Shown here: positions 1 through 8,520 of the stretch, one piece after another
How positions within the stretch are numbered: the first letter of the stretch is position 1
How the letters are laid out: each line of letters begins with the position of its first letter
Assembly: GCF_028747785.1 (NCBI RefSeq)
Contig: NZ_CP118158.1
Location: forward strand, 2,294,001-2,358,000
Reading direction: 5' to 3'
Source of the DNA: Halosimplex aquaticum
GTDB taxonomy: Archaea > Halobacteriota > Halobacteria > Halobacteriales > Haloarculaceae
Length of the DNA: 64,000 nucleotides
Translations under genes and position numbers: made by a program
The notes under the pieces: generated by a model
The model's input: only the letters and a program-made list of their open reading frames with translations
Databases searched by the model: none
Told to the model about the DNA's origin: nothing

Positions 1-94
1 CGACGATCTCGCCCTCCTCGACGGACAGATCGACGTTCCGGAGCACCGGCGCGTCGTAGCCGGCGGTCACCCCGGAGAGTTCGAGGAGCGTCAC
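1..94 (-). CDS. urtE: Urea-type ABC transporter ATPase UrtE, N-terminal fragment
   Basis: Only the first 31 codons lie in the window; the gene continues past the left edge. A GTG start overlaps the stop codon of the preceding ATPase gene (GTGA), which fixes the start and indicates translational coupling. The visible residues read as the start of an ABC ATPase (TLLELSGVTAGYDAPVLRNV, then DLSVEEGEIV), the segment just before a Walker A loop. In urt operons the last gene encodes the second cytoplasmic ATPase. The assignment rests on gene order plus this short stretch. Confidence 0.7.
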   Translation of the reverse strand, partial: MTLLELSGVTAGYDAPVLRNVDLSVEEGEIV

Positions 95-891
95 TGCTCT
101 CCCCCCAGGTAGATCCGCCTGACCTCCGGGTCGGCCTCGATCTCCTCGATGGAGCCCTCGCGGAAGACGTCGCCCTGGTGGAGCACGGTCACCGTGTCGG
201 CGATCTCCGCGACGAAGTCCGTGTCGTGCTCGATGACGACGAAGGCGATGCCCTCCTCGCGGTTGAGCCGCTGGATCCGCTCGGCGATTTCGTCGCGTTC
301 GTCGACCGAGAGGCCGGCGACCGGCTCGTCCAGCAGGAGGAGATCCGGTTCGAGCGCGGCGGCCATGCCGATCTCCAGTTGCTGTTGCTGGCCGTGCGAG
401 AGGGTGCTCGCCTCGACGTCCTCGTAGCCCGCGAGGCCGGCGTCGGCGATGGCCTCGTCGACGCGCCGGCGGCGCTCCTCCCCGTCGGCGAACTGCTGAA
501 TCGGCAGGCGGGCGTTCTCGCGGACCGAGAGGTCGCCGTACACGGAGGGGACCTGGAACTTCATGCTGATCCCCCGCTGGACGCGCTCGTCCGGGTCGAG
601 GTCGGTGACGTCCTGGCCGTCGTAGTAGACGCTGCCCTCCGAGGGGCTGAGCGTCCCGACGATGAGTTTGAGCAGCGTCGACTTCCCGGCGCCGTTGGGG
701 CCGATGAGACAGCGCAGCTCGCCCTCGTCGACGGCGAAGTCGACCGAGTCGGTGGCGGTGAACCCGCCGAAGCGCTTGACCAGGTCGTCGGTCTGCAGCA
801 GGGTGTCGGTGCGCTCGCCGGTGGCCTTCCCGGCCGGCGTCTCGCGGACGTTCGGGTCGCTGACCTCGCCGCCCGTGTCGGCTTCACTCAC
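91..891 (-). CDS. urtD: Urea-type ABC transporter ATPase UrtD
   Basis: A 266-aa cytoplasmic ATPase that would power urea (or short amide) import. Walker A is GPNGAGKST (about residues 64-72), the signature is LSHGQQQQLEIG and Walker B is LLLLDEPVAGL, followed by the H-loop region VVIEHD. The stretch GISMKFQVPSVYGDLSVREN matches the UrtD/LivG branch. A hydrophilic extension of about 30 residues precedes the domain, as is common in haloarchaea. The start overlaps the urtC stop by 4 bp. Family-level identity is strong; urea rather than branched-chain amino acids is inferred from the five-gene order and the style of the solute-binding protein. Confidence 0.8.
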   Translation of the reverse strand: MSEADTGGEVSDPNVRETPAGKATGERTDTLLQTDDLVKRFGGFTATDSVDFAVDEGELRCLIGPNGAGKSTLLKLIVGTLSPSEGSVYYDGQDVTDLDPDERVQRGISMKFQVPSVYGDLSVRENARLPIQQFADGEERRRRVDEAIADAGLAGYEDVEASTLSHGQQQQLEIGMAAALEPDLLLLDEPVAGLSVDERDEIAERIQRLNREEGIAFVVIEHDTDFVAEIADTVTVLHQGDVFREGSIEEIEADPEVRRIYLGGEQ

Positions 892-2030
892 GAGTCGGTC
901 ACCTCCCGCGGTGCGTCCGCGTCGTCGATCTCCGAGACCGGAACGGCGTTACCCGCGAACCGGTCTGCGATCCACGGGACGATGCCGCCGGGCAGCGCGA
1001 GGATGAAGACGAGCAGGAGCGCCCCGAGGACGACCAGCGCCATCTCGCCCTGAACGGAGAGCCGGAAGTACTCGATGCCGATCGTGGCGATCACGGCGCC
1101 GAGCAGGCTCTTGCGGCCGCCGACGCTCACCCAGATGACGGGCAGCGTGGCGAACCACAGTTCGAACACGCTCGGGCTGATGTAGACGTTGCGGGCAGTG
1201 AAGAGCACGCCCGACAGCGCGGCGAGCGCGCCGCCGAGCGTGAACGTGAGCAGCTTGATCCGCTTGACGTCGTAGCCGAACATCTGCGTGCGGTCCTCGT
1301 CCTCGCGGACGGCGACCATCATGCGGCCGAAGTCGGAGTTGACCAGCGCGCGCAGGCCGAGATACGCGGCCACGAGGACGACGACCGCGAGGTAGTAGAA
1401 CGGTTCGAACTCGAACAGGCCCAGGAACGTCATCTCGTTGTACCGGAACTGGAAGGCGAACAGCCCCTCGACGCCCAGCCTGAGCGGCGGGATGCCGGGC
1501 ATCCCGTTGAACCCGCCGAGCGGCGCTTCGCCGATGGTCCACTCCGAGCCGGCGGTCTGGGACATGAACGTGTACAGCACCATCGTCGAGACGAGGGTGA
1601 TGATGGTGACGTAGACGTCGCGGACGCCGCCGTAGAACATGAAGTAGCCCATCAGCGCGGCGACGACGGCGCCGAGCACCACACCGAGAATCGCGCCGGC
1701 GGTGATCCCGGTCGCGTCCTGCAGGTTGATCGAGACGACGCCGAAGGTGTAGCCACCGACGCCGAAGAAGACGACCTGCCCGAAGCTGAGCACGCCCGAG
1801 TAGCCCCAGACGAGCGATAGCGACAGCCCCAGAATCGCCAGCACGAGGAACAGCGAGAACTGCTCGCCGCTGGCGAACACCGGCAACGCCGCGAGCGCGA
1901 GGACGGCGACGGCGAAGCCGGCCCAGAAGCCCCGCGAATTGCCGATGGTGTTCGGACCTTCGAGGCGGCCGCGAACGCGTGCGACGGGGCCGCGGTCGGT
2001 CCCGCCGGCTCCGGTCGATTCAGTCGCCAT
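888..2030 (-). CDS. urtC: Urea-type ABC transporter permease UrtC
   Basis: A 380-aa inner permease of the LivM/UrtC family with about 8-10 hydrophobic segments. The motif GVLSFGQVVFFGVGGYTFG and the late GGRKSLLGAVIATIGIEYF segment are typical. ATG at 2030 (MATESTGAGG) is chosen because it overlaps the end of urtB by 11 bp. The open frame runs about 64 codons further upstream, but that stretch lies inside urtB and has out-of-frame composition. It pairs with UrtB to form the membrane channel. Confidence 0.8.
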   Translation of the reverse strand: MATESTGAGGTDRGPVARVRGRLEGPNTIGNSRGFWAGFAVAVLALAALPVFASGEQFSLFLVLAILGLSLSLVWGYSGVLSFGQVVFFGVGGYTFGVVSINLQDATGITAGAILGVVLGAVVAALMGYFMFYGGVRDVYVTIITLVSTMVLYTFMSQTAGSEWTIGEAPLGGFNGMPGIPPLRLGVEGLFAFQFRYNEMTFLGLFEFEPFYYLAVVVLVAAYLGLRALVNSDFGRMMVAVREDEDRTQMFGYDVKRIKLLTFTLGGALAALSGVLFTARNVYISPSVFELWFATLPVIWVSVGGRKSLLGAVIATIGIEYFRLSVQGEMALVVLGALLLVFILALPGGIVPWIADRFAGNAVPVSEIDDADAPREVTDS

Positions 2031-2970
2031 CGGTCGCCTCCCGTCGGCGGCTCCGTACTCGCTCGATGAATCCGGTGATCCCACCCGGCAGGAACCGGAG
2101 CGCGAGCATCGCGGCCAGTAGCAGGGCGATCCGGCCGAAGGTCGTCGAGTCGGTAAGGTTCGTGACCGTCGCGCTGATGGCGCCGAGCACACCGCCCGAC
2201 AGCGCCGTGCCGAGGACGACACTGGGGCCGCCGACGACGACCGCGACGAACGCCTCGATGAGGAACTGGTCGCCCAGCGTCGGTTGCATCGACAGCACCG
2301 GCGCGAACAGCGCGCCGGTCAGGCCGGCCAGTCCCGATCCGATCCCGAAGGTGAGCATGTACGTCCGCTCGGTGTCGACGCCGAGCGACTTGGCGGTCTG
2401 CTCGTCGGCCATCGTCGCGCGGACCCGCGTACCGAAGGTCGTGCGCGTGAACACGAGGTAGGCCACCACGAGGACAGCGATACTGACGCCCGCGAGCACG
2501 AGCCGGTACGTCGAGTAGGAGAACGCGCCGTAGGAGACGTTCCCGAACGGCGTCCCGACCGTATCGAGGTTGTTCCCGAAGATGATCCGGGCGCCCTGGA
2601 CCATGACGAGGCTCAGACCGAACGTCGCGACCATCGAGTCGGCCAGGCGGTCGTACAGCGGTTCGACCAGATCGCGGCCGACGGTCCGCTGGCCGATCCA
2701 GTTGGGGACGAACCCGGAGATGATCGTCCGCTCGACGGCGACGCCGAAGACGGCGGTCACGAGCGACCCGACGACTATCGCGACGGGCAGCGGCAGCCCG
2801 AGTTTAGTGACCGACAGGGTCGTCGCGTACGCCCCGACGAGGATGAACTCGCCGTGGGCGAGGTTGATGACGCCCATGATGCCGAAGATGACGGCCAGCC
2901 CCGCCGCCGCCAGCACGACGAACGCGAAGCTATCGAGGACCTGGAACGCGAGGTTCAGGCCGTTGACCAT
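2020..2970 (-). CDS. urtB: Urea-type ABC transporter permease UrtB
   Basis: A 316-aa permease of the LivH/UrtB family. It is strongly hydrophobic, with the family motif AVIFGIMGVINLAHGEFILVG near the N-terminus and LGDQFLIEAFVAVVVGG in the second half. It begins 2 bp after the end of the urtA remnant and overlaps urtC. Being downstream of the truncated urtA, it has lost its native promoter in this arrangement. Any expression would have to start from the IS or from an internal promoter. Confidence 0.8.
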   Translation of the reverse strand: MVNGLNLAFQVLDSFAFVVLAAAGLAVIFGIMGVINLAHGEFILVGAYATTLSVTKLGLPLPVAIVVGSLVTAVFGVAVERTIISGFVPNWIGQRTVGRDLVEPLYDRLADSMVATFGLSLVMVQGARIIFGNNLDTVGTPFGNVSYGAFSYSTYRLVLAGVSIAVLVVAYLVFTRTTFGTRVRATMADEQTAKSLGVDTERTYMLTFGIGSGLAGLTGALFAPVLSMQPTLGDQFLIEAFVAVVVGGPSVVLGTALSGGVLGAISATVTNLTDSTTFGRIALLLAAMLALRFLPGGITGFIERVRSRRREATDGD

Positions 2971-2972
2971 GC

Positions 2973-3414
2973 TTACTTGGCCTCCTCGAAGTAGTCGACC
3001 GGCGTGTACTGCGTCTGTTCGTCCTCCTGGGTGAGGTCACACCCCACGGTCTCCGAGAGGAACTGCTCGGGGATCTTGCGGTCGGTTACCGCCTCGACGT
3101 TGTGCTGTTCGTCGGCGCGCATGACCCACATGTGGTGGTCGACGTGGTGGGTCGGGCCGTCGAGTTCGATCGTCTCGCCTTTCGGGGCTTCCGGCGCGCG
3201 CTCGGTGCCGAGGCTGATACCCGATTCGAGCGCCTCGATGACTTCCGGCTGTTCGGTCGTGCCGGCCTGCTCGACGGCCTCCTTGTACATGTACGTCGAG
3301 AAGTAGTTGGTCTCGGCCTCCTCGTTGACGTACTCGCCCTCGTCGGGGTACTTCTGGTAGTAGCGGTCGACGAACCCGCCGTCGCGGGTGTTGCTCTCGG
3401 TCGGGACCTCCTCC
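2973..3414 (-). pseudogene. urtA: UrtA solute-binding protein, C-terminal remnant cut by IS A1
   Basis: About 147 C-terminal residues of a type-1 periplasmic binding protein (VDRYYQKYPDEGEYVNEEAE to the C-terminal VDYFEEAK). The frame continues into IS DNA at 3415, so the apparent upstream start near 3590 belongs to the IS. The missing N-terminal two thirds, including any Tat or lipoprotein signal, is not on the other side of the IS at 4484. The junction is therefore a rearrangement breakpoint and not a simple insertion. The urtB-E genes remain intact as far as visible, but uptake through this system would need another binding protein. Confidence 0.8.
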
Positions 3415-4483
3415 GAGGGTGTCATAGAATCCATCTCATACCGTGATGACGGTGCTTCCCGGATTGTCACCTCGTTCGTAGTTGGTGACGGCGACGACGA
3501 GTCGAACGCAGAGCGCAAGGAACACCTGCGCTCGGGCGTGGACGCGGCCTCGGGCGCGTAGCGTCCCGAGGCCGCAGTCCTTGACCGCATCGTTCGTTCG
3601 CTCGACCTGACTCCGGCGGTTGTACGTCTCGTCTAGGATCGACTGTTTGAGCTGAATCTCGTCACTGTGTTTCTCGATGCGGTCTTCGACTCTGTACTTG
3701 ATATTGAGCGGATCGTCGGTGTTTCGCGGGTTGTACGGGGCGATTGGCACGACTCCTGCGGTCAGCAGGAGGTCGTGCCAGTCGAGCGTGTCGTAGGCGC
3801 TGTCACCGAGCATCCAGATCGGCTGGGCGACGGCGAGCGCGTCACGGGTGACGCGCATCGCCGTCTCTTCTGCGGCTTGTTTGCTCTCGGTGAACTCGGC
3901 TGCAATCGGGATCTTTGCGCCGGTTGAGACGATCGTACAGCCGTAGCCGTAATAGTACTCCTCAGCGGTTGGGTCGTAGTTCTTCGACGCATCTGGGTCG
4001 GATGGCATCGCTCGCACGTCCGTCGAATCGATTCGGTAGGTCATGTCGAGCAGGCCGCGGGCGGCGGCCTGCTCGACGAGGTGGTCGAAGACTTCGTCGA
4101 CGACGTGTTCGAGGTCGGTGAGGAAGCGATCGACCGCGTCTCTTGAGGGCGGTCGATCGAAGCCACAGCTGAGCCAGACGACCGTGTTCTGGAGTTCTCG
4201 TGTGACCGGGCGAATGCCGTAGATGTCCTTGTAGTAGCAGTGGAGGAACGCTCGGAAGAGTTCTGGTGGGTGGTGGTCTCGTGTTCGCCCCCGGCGAGCG
4301 GGGGCGAACACGTCGAACTCGCTGAAAAAGTCGAACTCAAGATGCTCGAACAACGCGAGCGTCTCGGTAGCCACGACATTGAAGAACTCGTCGATAGAAC
4401 CCTCTTCTTGCAGGGTGCTGGCGCTCGTAGACACAGTTCCAACACCCTGCGTCCTCGTGTGTGAGGCTTTCTATGACACCCTC
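3415..4483 (-). mobile_element. IS copy A1 (1069 bp, intact transposase)
   Basis: The ends are GAGGGTGTCATAGAA at 3415-3429 and its exact reverse complement at 4469-4483. One transposase gene fills the element. The 7-bp flanks (CTCCTCC left, ATAGAAG right) do not match, although the related copy B1 has a perfect 7-bp duplication, so one flank has been replaced by recombination. It has two near-identical but frameshifted siblings (20697-21763 and 48800-49866) and two copies of isoform B in the window. The IS name could not be assigned. Confidence 0.93.
3436..4434 (-). CDS. DDE transposase of IS A1 (332 aa)
   Basis: An IS4/IS5-superfamily DDE transposase. Candidate catalytic residues are the Asp in YRIDSTDVRAMP, the Asp in LGDSAYDTLDW and the Glu in RRSQVERTND. 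It starts with ATG (MSTSASTLQEEGSIDEFFNV) 49 bp inside the right end and stops 21 bp inside the left end, so the coding frame spans nearly the whole IS. It is the only complete A-type transposase in the window and could mobilise the frameshifted copies in trans. Confidence 0.92.
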   Translation of the reverse strand: MSTSASTLQEEGSIDEFFNVVATETLALFEHLEFDFFSEFDVFAPARRGRTRDHHPPELFRAFLHCYYKDIYGIRPVTRELQNTVVWLSCGFDRPPSRDAVDRFLTDLEHVVDEVFDHLVEQAAARGLLDMTYRIDSTDVRAMPSDPDASKNYDPTAEEYYYGYGCTIVSTGAKIPIAAEFTESKQAAEETAMRVTRDALAVAQPIWMLGDSAYDTLDWHDLLLTAGVVPIAPYNPRNTDDPLNIKYRVEDRIEKHSDEIQLKQSILDETYNRRSQVERTNDAVKDCGLGTLRARGRVHARAQVFLALCVRLVVAVTNYERGDNPGSTVITV

Positions 4484-4580
4484 ATAGAAGGCAGTGCAAG
4501 ATATAGAGCTTACATATCGTATCGTAATTCTCATACAGCAACCCTCAAAATCTGTCAGTATCCCTTTGTGGGTTGATTCG

Positions 4581-4630
4581 GGCGATGGAGTCCGCCTGTC
4601 CCAACCGCCTACACGGCTGATGACTCCTAC
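4581..4630 (+). promoter_or_regulatory. Fluoride riboswitch (crcB motif)
   Basis: The sequence reads GGCGATGGAGTCCGCC, a short linker, AACCGCC, then GGCTGATGACTCCTAC. These are the conserved blocks of the fluoride-sensing crcB RNA in the right order. GGCG at 4581-4584 can pair with CGCC at 4593-4596, and GGAGTC at 4587-4592 with GACTCC at 4622-4627. It ends 11 nt before the ATG of the first of two crcB genes, so fluoride binding probably controls access to that start or early elongation. The motif match is very close to known bacterial examples. Confidence 0.9.
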
Positions 4631-4641
4631 CATGCCCTACA

Positions 4642-5052
4642 ATGAGACAGACACATCCGCTTGAACACGTCGAAACGATTCTAATCATCGCCGTCGGTGG
4701 CTTCGCCGGAGCAAACCTCCGCTATTTTGTTGAGCTGACGCTTCCTTCCTCATTGGCAGCAACGATGACTGTCAATGTCCTCGGGTCTATGGCTCTCGGG
4801 TTCCTCTTCTACGAAAACATCCTCGGTGACACGATCTCGGAGTCCGGTCGGGCTATCATGGCAACTGGATTTATTTCCTCGTTCACCACCTACAGTACGT
4901 TTATTATTGACGCGATCAGCACTACACCGCTGGTAGGTGTTGGGTATGTCATTACGAGTTATGGGCTCGGGTTCACAGCAGTCGTTGTCGGTCGGGCGAG
5001 TGCCCGTAGAGTGACAGCGAGTAACCAGCTGCCATTGGAGGTGAGCGACTGA
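4642..5052 (+). CDS. crcB: Fluoride channel subunit CrcB/Fluc (first copy)
   Basis: A 136-aa membrane protein with four hydrophobic helices, the usual Fluc size. Family signatures are GGFAGANLRYFV, VNVLGSMALGFLFY and the pore segment GFISSFTTYSTF. Fluc proteins are dual-topology fluoride exporters that relieve toxicity. The gene directly follows a fluoride riboswitch and overlaps the next crcB by 1 bp (TGATG), so the two are co-translated and likely form a heterodimer. A short hydrophilic N-terminal stretch (RQTHPLEHVE) precedes the first helix. Confidence 0.93.
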   Translation: MRQTHPLEHVETILIIAVGGFAGANLRYFVELTLPSSLAATMTVNVLGSMALGFLFYENILGDTISESGRAIMATGFISSFTTYSTFIIDAISTTPLVGVGYVITSYGLGFTAVVVGRASARRVTASNQLPLEVSD

Positions 5053-5402
5053 TGGAGCCAGCACATCTCGTCGGGACAGGTGGAGCTATCGGTGCTGTCT
5101 TACGACACTATGTTGGGATGAGGCTCCAACACGACCGGTTCCCAGTTGGGACACTTGGAGTAAACGTAATCGGGAGTTTTGTCCTTGCGTTAGTGGTGTT
5201 TATTGGCCTTCCCGAGGATGCTGCCCTCTTGATTGGAACTGGTGCCTGTGGGTCGTTTACGACGTATTCCTCGTTCTCTGTACAGACAGTTCGATTATGG
5301 GAAACTGGCGACAGACTACGAGGAGCTATCTACGCAGGCGGAACGTTGGTTCTCTGTCTGGCCGCAGCGAGCCTTGCTGCTGGGCTCGCGTTTCTTCTTT
5401 AG
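5052..5402 (+). CDS. crcB: Fluoride channel subunit CrcB/Fluc (second copy)
   Basis: A 116-aa Fluc subunit with GGAIGAVLRHYVGM, LGVNVIGSFVLAL and GACGSFTTYSSFSVQ, and four hydrophobic segments. The paired, divergent CrcB1/CrcB2 arrangement is known for organisms that build heterodimeric channels. Its ATG overlaps the stop of the upstream copy. IS B1 is inserted 8 bp after the stop codon, so the gene is intact but its native 3' end and any terminator have been displaced. Confidence 0.93.
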   Translation: MEPAHLVGTGGAIGAVLRHYVGMRLQHDRFPVGTLGVNVIGSFVLALVVFIGLPEDAALLIGTGACGSFTTYSSFSVQTVRLWETGDRLRGAIYAGGTLVLCLAAASLAAGLAFLL

Positions 5403-5403
5403 C

Positions 5404-5410
5404 AACCTCA
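5404..5410. repeat. 7-bp target duplication of IS B1 (partner at 6479-6485)
   Basis: AACCTCA occurs immediately left of the IS (5404-5410) and immediately right of it (6479-6485). This defines the IS ends to the base and shows B1 is a simple, unrearranged insertion. It also sets the expectation of 7-bp duplications for the related A copies. Confidence 0.93.
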
Positions 5411-6478
5411 GAGGGTGTCATAGAACTCTTCTCACACCGTGATGATCGTGCTTCCCGGATTGTCTCCACGTTCGTAGTTGGTGATCGCGATGACAAGGCG
5501 AAGGCACAGCGCGAGGAACACCTGCGCTCGTGCGTGGACGCGGCCTCGGGCGTGGGTGCGCCCGAGGCCGCAGTCCTTCACTGATTCGTTGGTTCGTTCA
5601 ACTCCCGTGCGGCGGTTGTACGTCTCATCTAGCGTCGGTTGCTTCAGCTGAACGTCTTCACTGTGTTCCTCGATGCGGTCTTCGACCCTGTACTCGATAT
5701 CGAGCGGGTCGTCGGTGTTTCGCGCGTTGTACGGAGCGACTGGCACGACCCCTGCGGCCAGCAGGTGGTCGTGCCAGTCGAGCGTGTCGTAGGCGCTGTC
5801 ACCGACCATCCAGATCGGTTGCTCGACGGCGAGCGCGTCACGGGTGACGCGCATCGCCGTCTCTTCTGGTGCTTGTTTGCTCTCGGTGAACTCCGCTGCG
5901 ATCGGTATCTTTTGCCCGGTCGAGACGATTGTACAGCCGTAGCCGTAGTAGTACTCGTCCTTGGTTGGATCGTAGCACTTTGACGCATCTGGGTCGGCTG
6001 GCATCGCCCTCACGTCGGTCGAATCGATACAGTAGGTCAAGTCGAGCAGGCCGCGGCGGGCGGCCTGCTCGACGAGGTGATCGAACACCTCGTTAGCGAC
6101 GTGTTCGAGGTCGGTGAGGAAGCGATCGACCGCGTCTCTCGACGGCGGTCGATCGAAGCCACAGCTCAACCAGACGACCGTGTTCCGAAGCTCTCGTTCG
6201 ACGGGGCGGATGCCGTAGATATCTTTGTAGTAGCAGTGGAGAAAGCCACGCATCAGCTCTGGTGGTTCGTGGTCTCGTGTTCGCCCCGTCTGCGCCGGGG
6301 CGAACACGTCAAACTCTTCGAGAAATTCGAAGGAGAGGTGCTCGAACAGCGCTAGCGTCTCTGTCTCCACGACATTGAAGAACGACTCTACCGAAGGATC
6401 ATCTTGCAGGGTCGCTGAACTCATCCACCTCAGCGTTCACCCTGCTCTTTGGTGTGCTAATCGTTCTATGACACCCTC
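5411..6478 (-). mobile_element. IS copy B1 (1068 bp, intact, with target duplication)
   Basis: It has the same terminal inverted repeat core as the A copies (GAGGGTGTCATAGAA at the left, reverse complement at the right) but diverged inner sequence, so it is a second isoform. It is flanked by AACCTCA duplications and inserted 8 bp after crcB. By eye its first 475 bp are identical to copy B2 at the right edge of the window, which lies in the same orientation about 58 kb away. Confidence 0.95.
5432..6424 (-). CDS. DDE transposase of IS B1 (330 aa)
   Basis: A full-length DDE transposase clearly homologous to that of IS A1. The catalytic blocks are CIDSTDVRAMP, VGDSAYDTLDW and TGVERTNESVKD. It starts at ATG (MSSATLQDDPSVESFFNVVE). 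It has no frameshift and sits in an element with intact ends, so B1 is probably active or recently active. Confidence 0.92.
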   Translation of the reverse strand: MSSATLQDDPSVESFFNVVETETLALFEHLSFEFLEEFDVFAPAQTGRTRDHEPPELMRGFLHCYYKDIYGIRPVERELRNTVVWLSCGFDRPPSRDAVDRFLTDLEHVANEVFDHLVEQAARRGLLDLTYCIDSTDVRAMPADPDASKCYDPTKDEYYYGYGCTIVSTGQKIPIAAEFTESKQAPEETAMRVTRDALAVEQPIWMVGDSAYDTLDWHDHLLAAGVVPVAPYNARNTDDPLDIEYRVEDRIEEHSEDVQLKQPTLDETYNRRTGVERTNESVKDCGLGRTHARGRVHARAQVFLALCLRLVIAITNYERGDNPGSTIITV

Positions 6479-6693
6479 AACCTCAGGATAGCTAACCTTG
6501 CCTCGCTTGAGTGGCTACCTGAACTCGAAGATACGTATTGCAAGATACGCGCGTTGTATTCATCACTCAGAATTATGTCGTGTGTCGAACAAGTTAATTC
6601 GACAACTGCTGAATTTAGAGGCTGTAGTCAGCAGTCAACTATTATTGGTTTCAGACCGATCCGGATAAATCAGCCGGTCAGTAGAACTGCCTT

Positions 6694-8460
6694 CTACGCA
6701 GCAAACTTGACGCCGGTAATTTCGAATCGTGCGCCGCCCATGGCTCCTTCCGTCAGACGGAGGCTCCAGCCGTGTGCGTCTACGATCTGTTTGACGATAC
6801 TCAACCCGAACCCAGTCCCGTCTTCGGTCGTCGAGTATCCGGCCTCGAATATGTCTTGCTGTGCGTCCGACGGGATGCCGGGCCCGTCATCTTCGACGTA
6901 GAAGCCGTCGGCCAGCGCGCCGACGGTCACCGTTACGTCGTTGCCACCGTGTTCGATGGCGTTCCGAATCAAGTTCTCGAAGACCTGTTTCAGGCGGCTT
7001 TCGTCTGCCTGCACCGGTCGCTCGATATCGGCGACCAACGACGCATCAGCCGTCGCAACGTTAGTCCAACAGCCGTTTATCAGTGAGTCGAGATCAACGG
7101 CGGTTGTTTCAGCGATAACCGAACCGTCGCGGGCTAGTGTGAGAAGGTCGTCTATCAAGTCAGCCATCCGGTTGTGGGCACGATAGATGTGCTCTAGATG
7201 TTCGCTATCACACTCATCAGTAGCGAGTTCGAGGCGGCCCGTAGCGACGTTCAGCGGATTCCGTAGGTCATGAGACACGATACCGGTGAACTGGTCTAAT
7301 TGCCGCTCGCGGGTTTTCTGCCCGGTAATGTCGGTAGCGATACCGCAGGTGGCGTAGACGGAGCCATTCTCAAATAGCGGTGTAATTCGGGTAAGATAGT
7401 CCCGCGGCTCGTCGTCTATCATGACGATTTCTTCGATCTCAATCGGTTCCCCGGTCTCATAGACTTTGTCGTCGTTCTCTCGGAACTGCGCCGCCACTTC
7501 TGCTGGAAGCAAATCCGCGAACTGCTTTCCAGCAACATCCACATCGTCAGGAATACCGAACAAGTCTCGATGATACTGATTCATATACACATACTCGTAC
7601 TCTGCGTTCCGAATCCACACCGCCCCCTCAACGGTATCGATAATATCCTGAAGCTGTTTGGTGCGTTTCTGAAGTTTTTCCGAGACCTTAGTAAAATAGA
7701 ACGCAATGCCGCCGTTGTCCATCGGATACGCCTCGATATCGAACGTACCGTTGAGCTGGGAGAAGTGTTCAACGAACGAGGTGGGTTCTCGTGTGTCCAT
7801 GACCTGTCGATACTCTGCTTCGAATCGCGTGTCGAGCGCGCCGTCGAAGACTTCCCAGAAGTCCCGACCGAGCAAATCCTCCTCGTCCATGTCGTAGAGT
7901 GCTTCGGCCTGGGGATTGACGAGGGTGAACTGCCAGTCTGCATCTACCTCGACGATGGCATCCGTGACGCGCTTGATGACGGCCTGGAGCTGTTGATTGC
8001 GTTGTTGAACCGTCTGGTTGGACTGGTAATGTTCGATGGCGTTCGAAACGGTATTGGCCAGCACGGAGTATTGATCCGTGGACGCTTGCTTCTGGAGGTA
8101 ATCCGTGACGCCTGCTGAAATCGCGTCGCTCGCAATTTCCTCGGTGCCTTTCCCAGTGAATAGTATGAATGGAAGATCAGAATACTGCTCTCGAACCAGC
8201 CCAAGGAACTCGATACCGTTACAGCCGGGCATTTCGTAATCGGAGATAACGCAGTCGAATTGCTCCTCAGAAAGTTTGTCTAAGGCGATGCTGGCGCTGG
8301 TCGCCGTCTCAACAACGAATCGGTCGTCTGCACGCTCAAGGTATATGCTAGCCAGCTCCGAGAGATCAGGCTCGTCATCGACGTGAAGAACGCGGAACGT
8401 TTCCACTGCTTGTTCTGATTCGGCTACGGGCGTATCACCAGTAGCGAGTGTGCGTTCCAT
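6694..8460 (-). CDS. Hybrid sensor: receiver - PAS - PAS - histidine kinase
   Basis: A 588-aa soluble signalling protein. Domains in order: a response-regulator receiver (about 22-140; HVDDEPD and phosphoacceptor Asp in CVISDYEMPG), PAS (about 155-265), PAS (about 275-390), HisKA dimer/phosphoacceptor (GIVSHDLRNPLNVATGRLEL, about 395-460) and HATPase_c (NAIEHGG, EDDGPGIP, GTGFGLSIV; 470-588). There are no membrane helices. This receiver-first layout is common in haloarchaea, and targets cannot be predicted. A TATA-like CCTATAAAAGG lies 35-45 nt upstream of the ATG. The HTH-10 regulator just upstream on the same strand is a plausible but unproven partner. Confidence 0.88.
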   Translation of the reverse strand: MERTLATGDTPVAESEQAVETFRVLHVDDEPDLSELASIYLERADDRFVVETATSASIALDKLSEEQFDCVISDYEMPGCNGIEFLGLVREQYSDLPFILFTGKGTEEIASDAISAGVTDYLQKQASTDQYSVLANTVSNAIEHYQSNQTVQQRNQQLQAVIKRVTDAIVEVDADWQFTLVNPQAEALYDMDEEDLLGRDFWEVFDGALDTRFEAEYRQVMDTREPTSFVEHFSQLNGTFDIEAYPMDNGGIAFYFTKVSEKLQKRTKQLQDIIDTVEGAVWIRNAEYEYVYMNQYHRDLFGIPDDVDVAGKQFADLLPAEVAAQFRENDDKVYETGEPIEIEEIVMIDDEPRDYLTRITPLFENGSVYATCGIATDITGQKTRERQLDQFTGIVSHDLRNPLNVATGRLELATDECDSEHLEHIYRAHNRMADLIDDLLTLARDGSVIAETTAVDLDSLINGCWTNVATADASLVADIERPVQADESRLKQVFENLIRNAIEHGGNDVTVTVGALADGFYVEDDGPGIPSDAQQDIFEAGYSTTEDGTGFGLSIVKQIVDAHGWSLRLTEGAMGGARFEITGVKFAA

Positions 8461-8520
8461 ACTCTAAATACGAGAGCCAGCGGGATACCTATTGCCTTTT
8501 ATAGGAACGGGTTATGTATA

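Noticed and set aside
4337..4633. Minus-strand 98-aa ORF across the IS A1 end and the riboswitch
   Set aside because: It runs through the IS terminal repeat and the antisense of the riboswitch, with no protein-like features.
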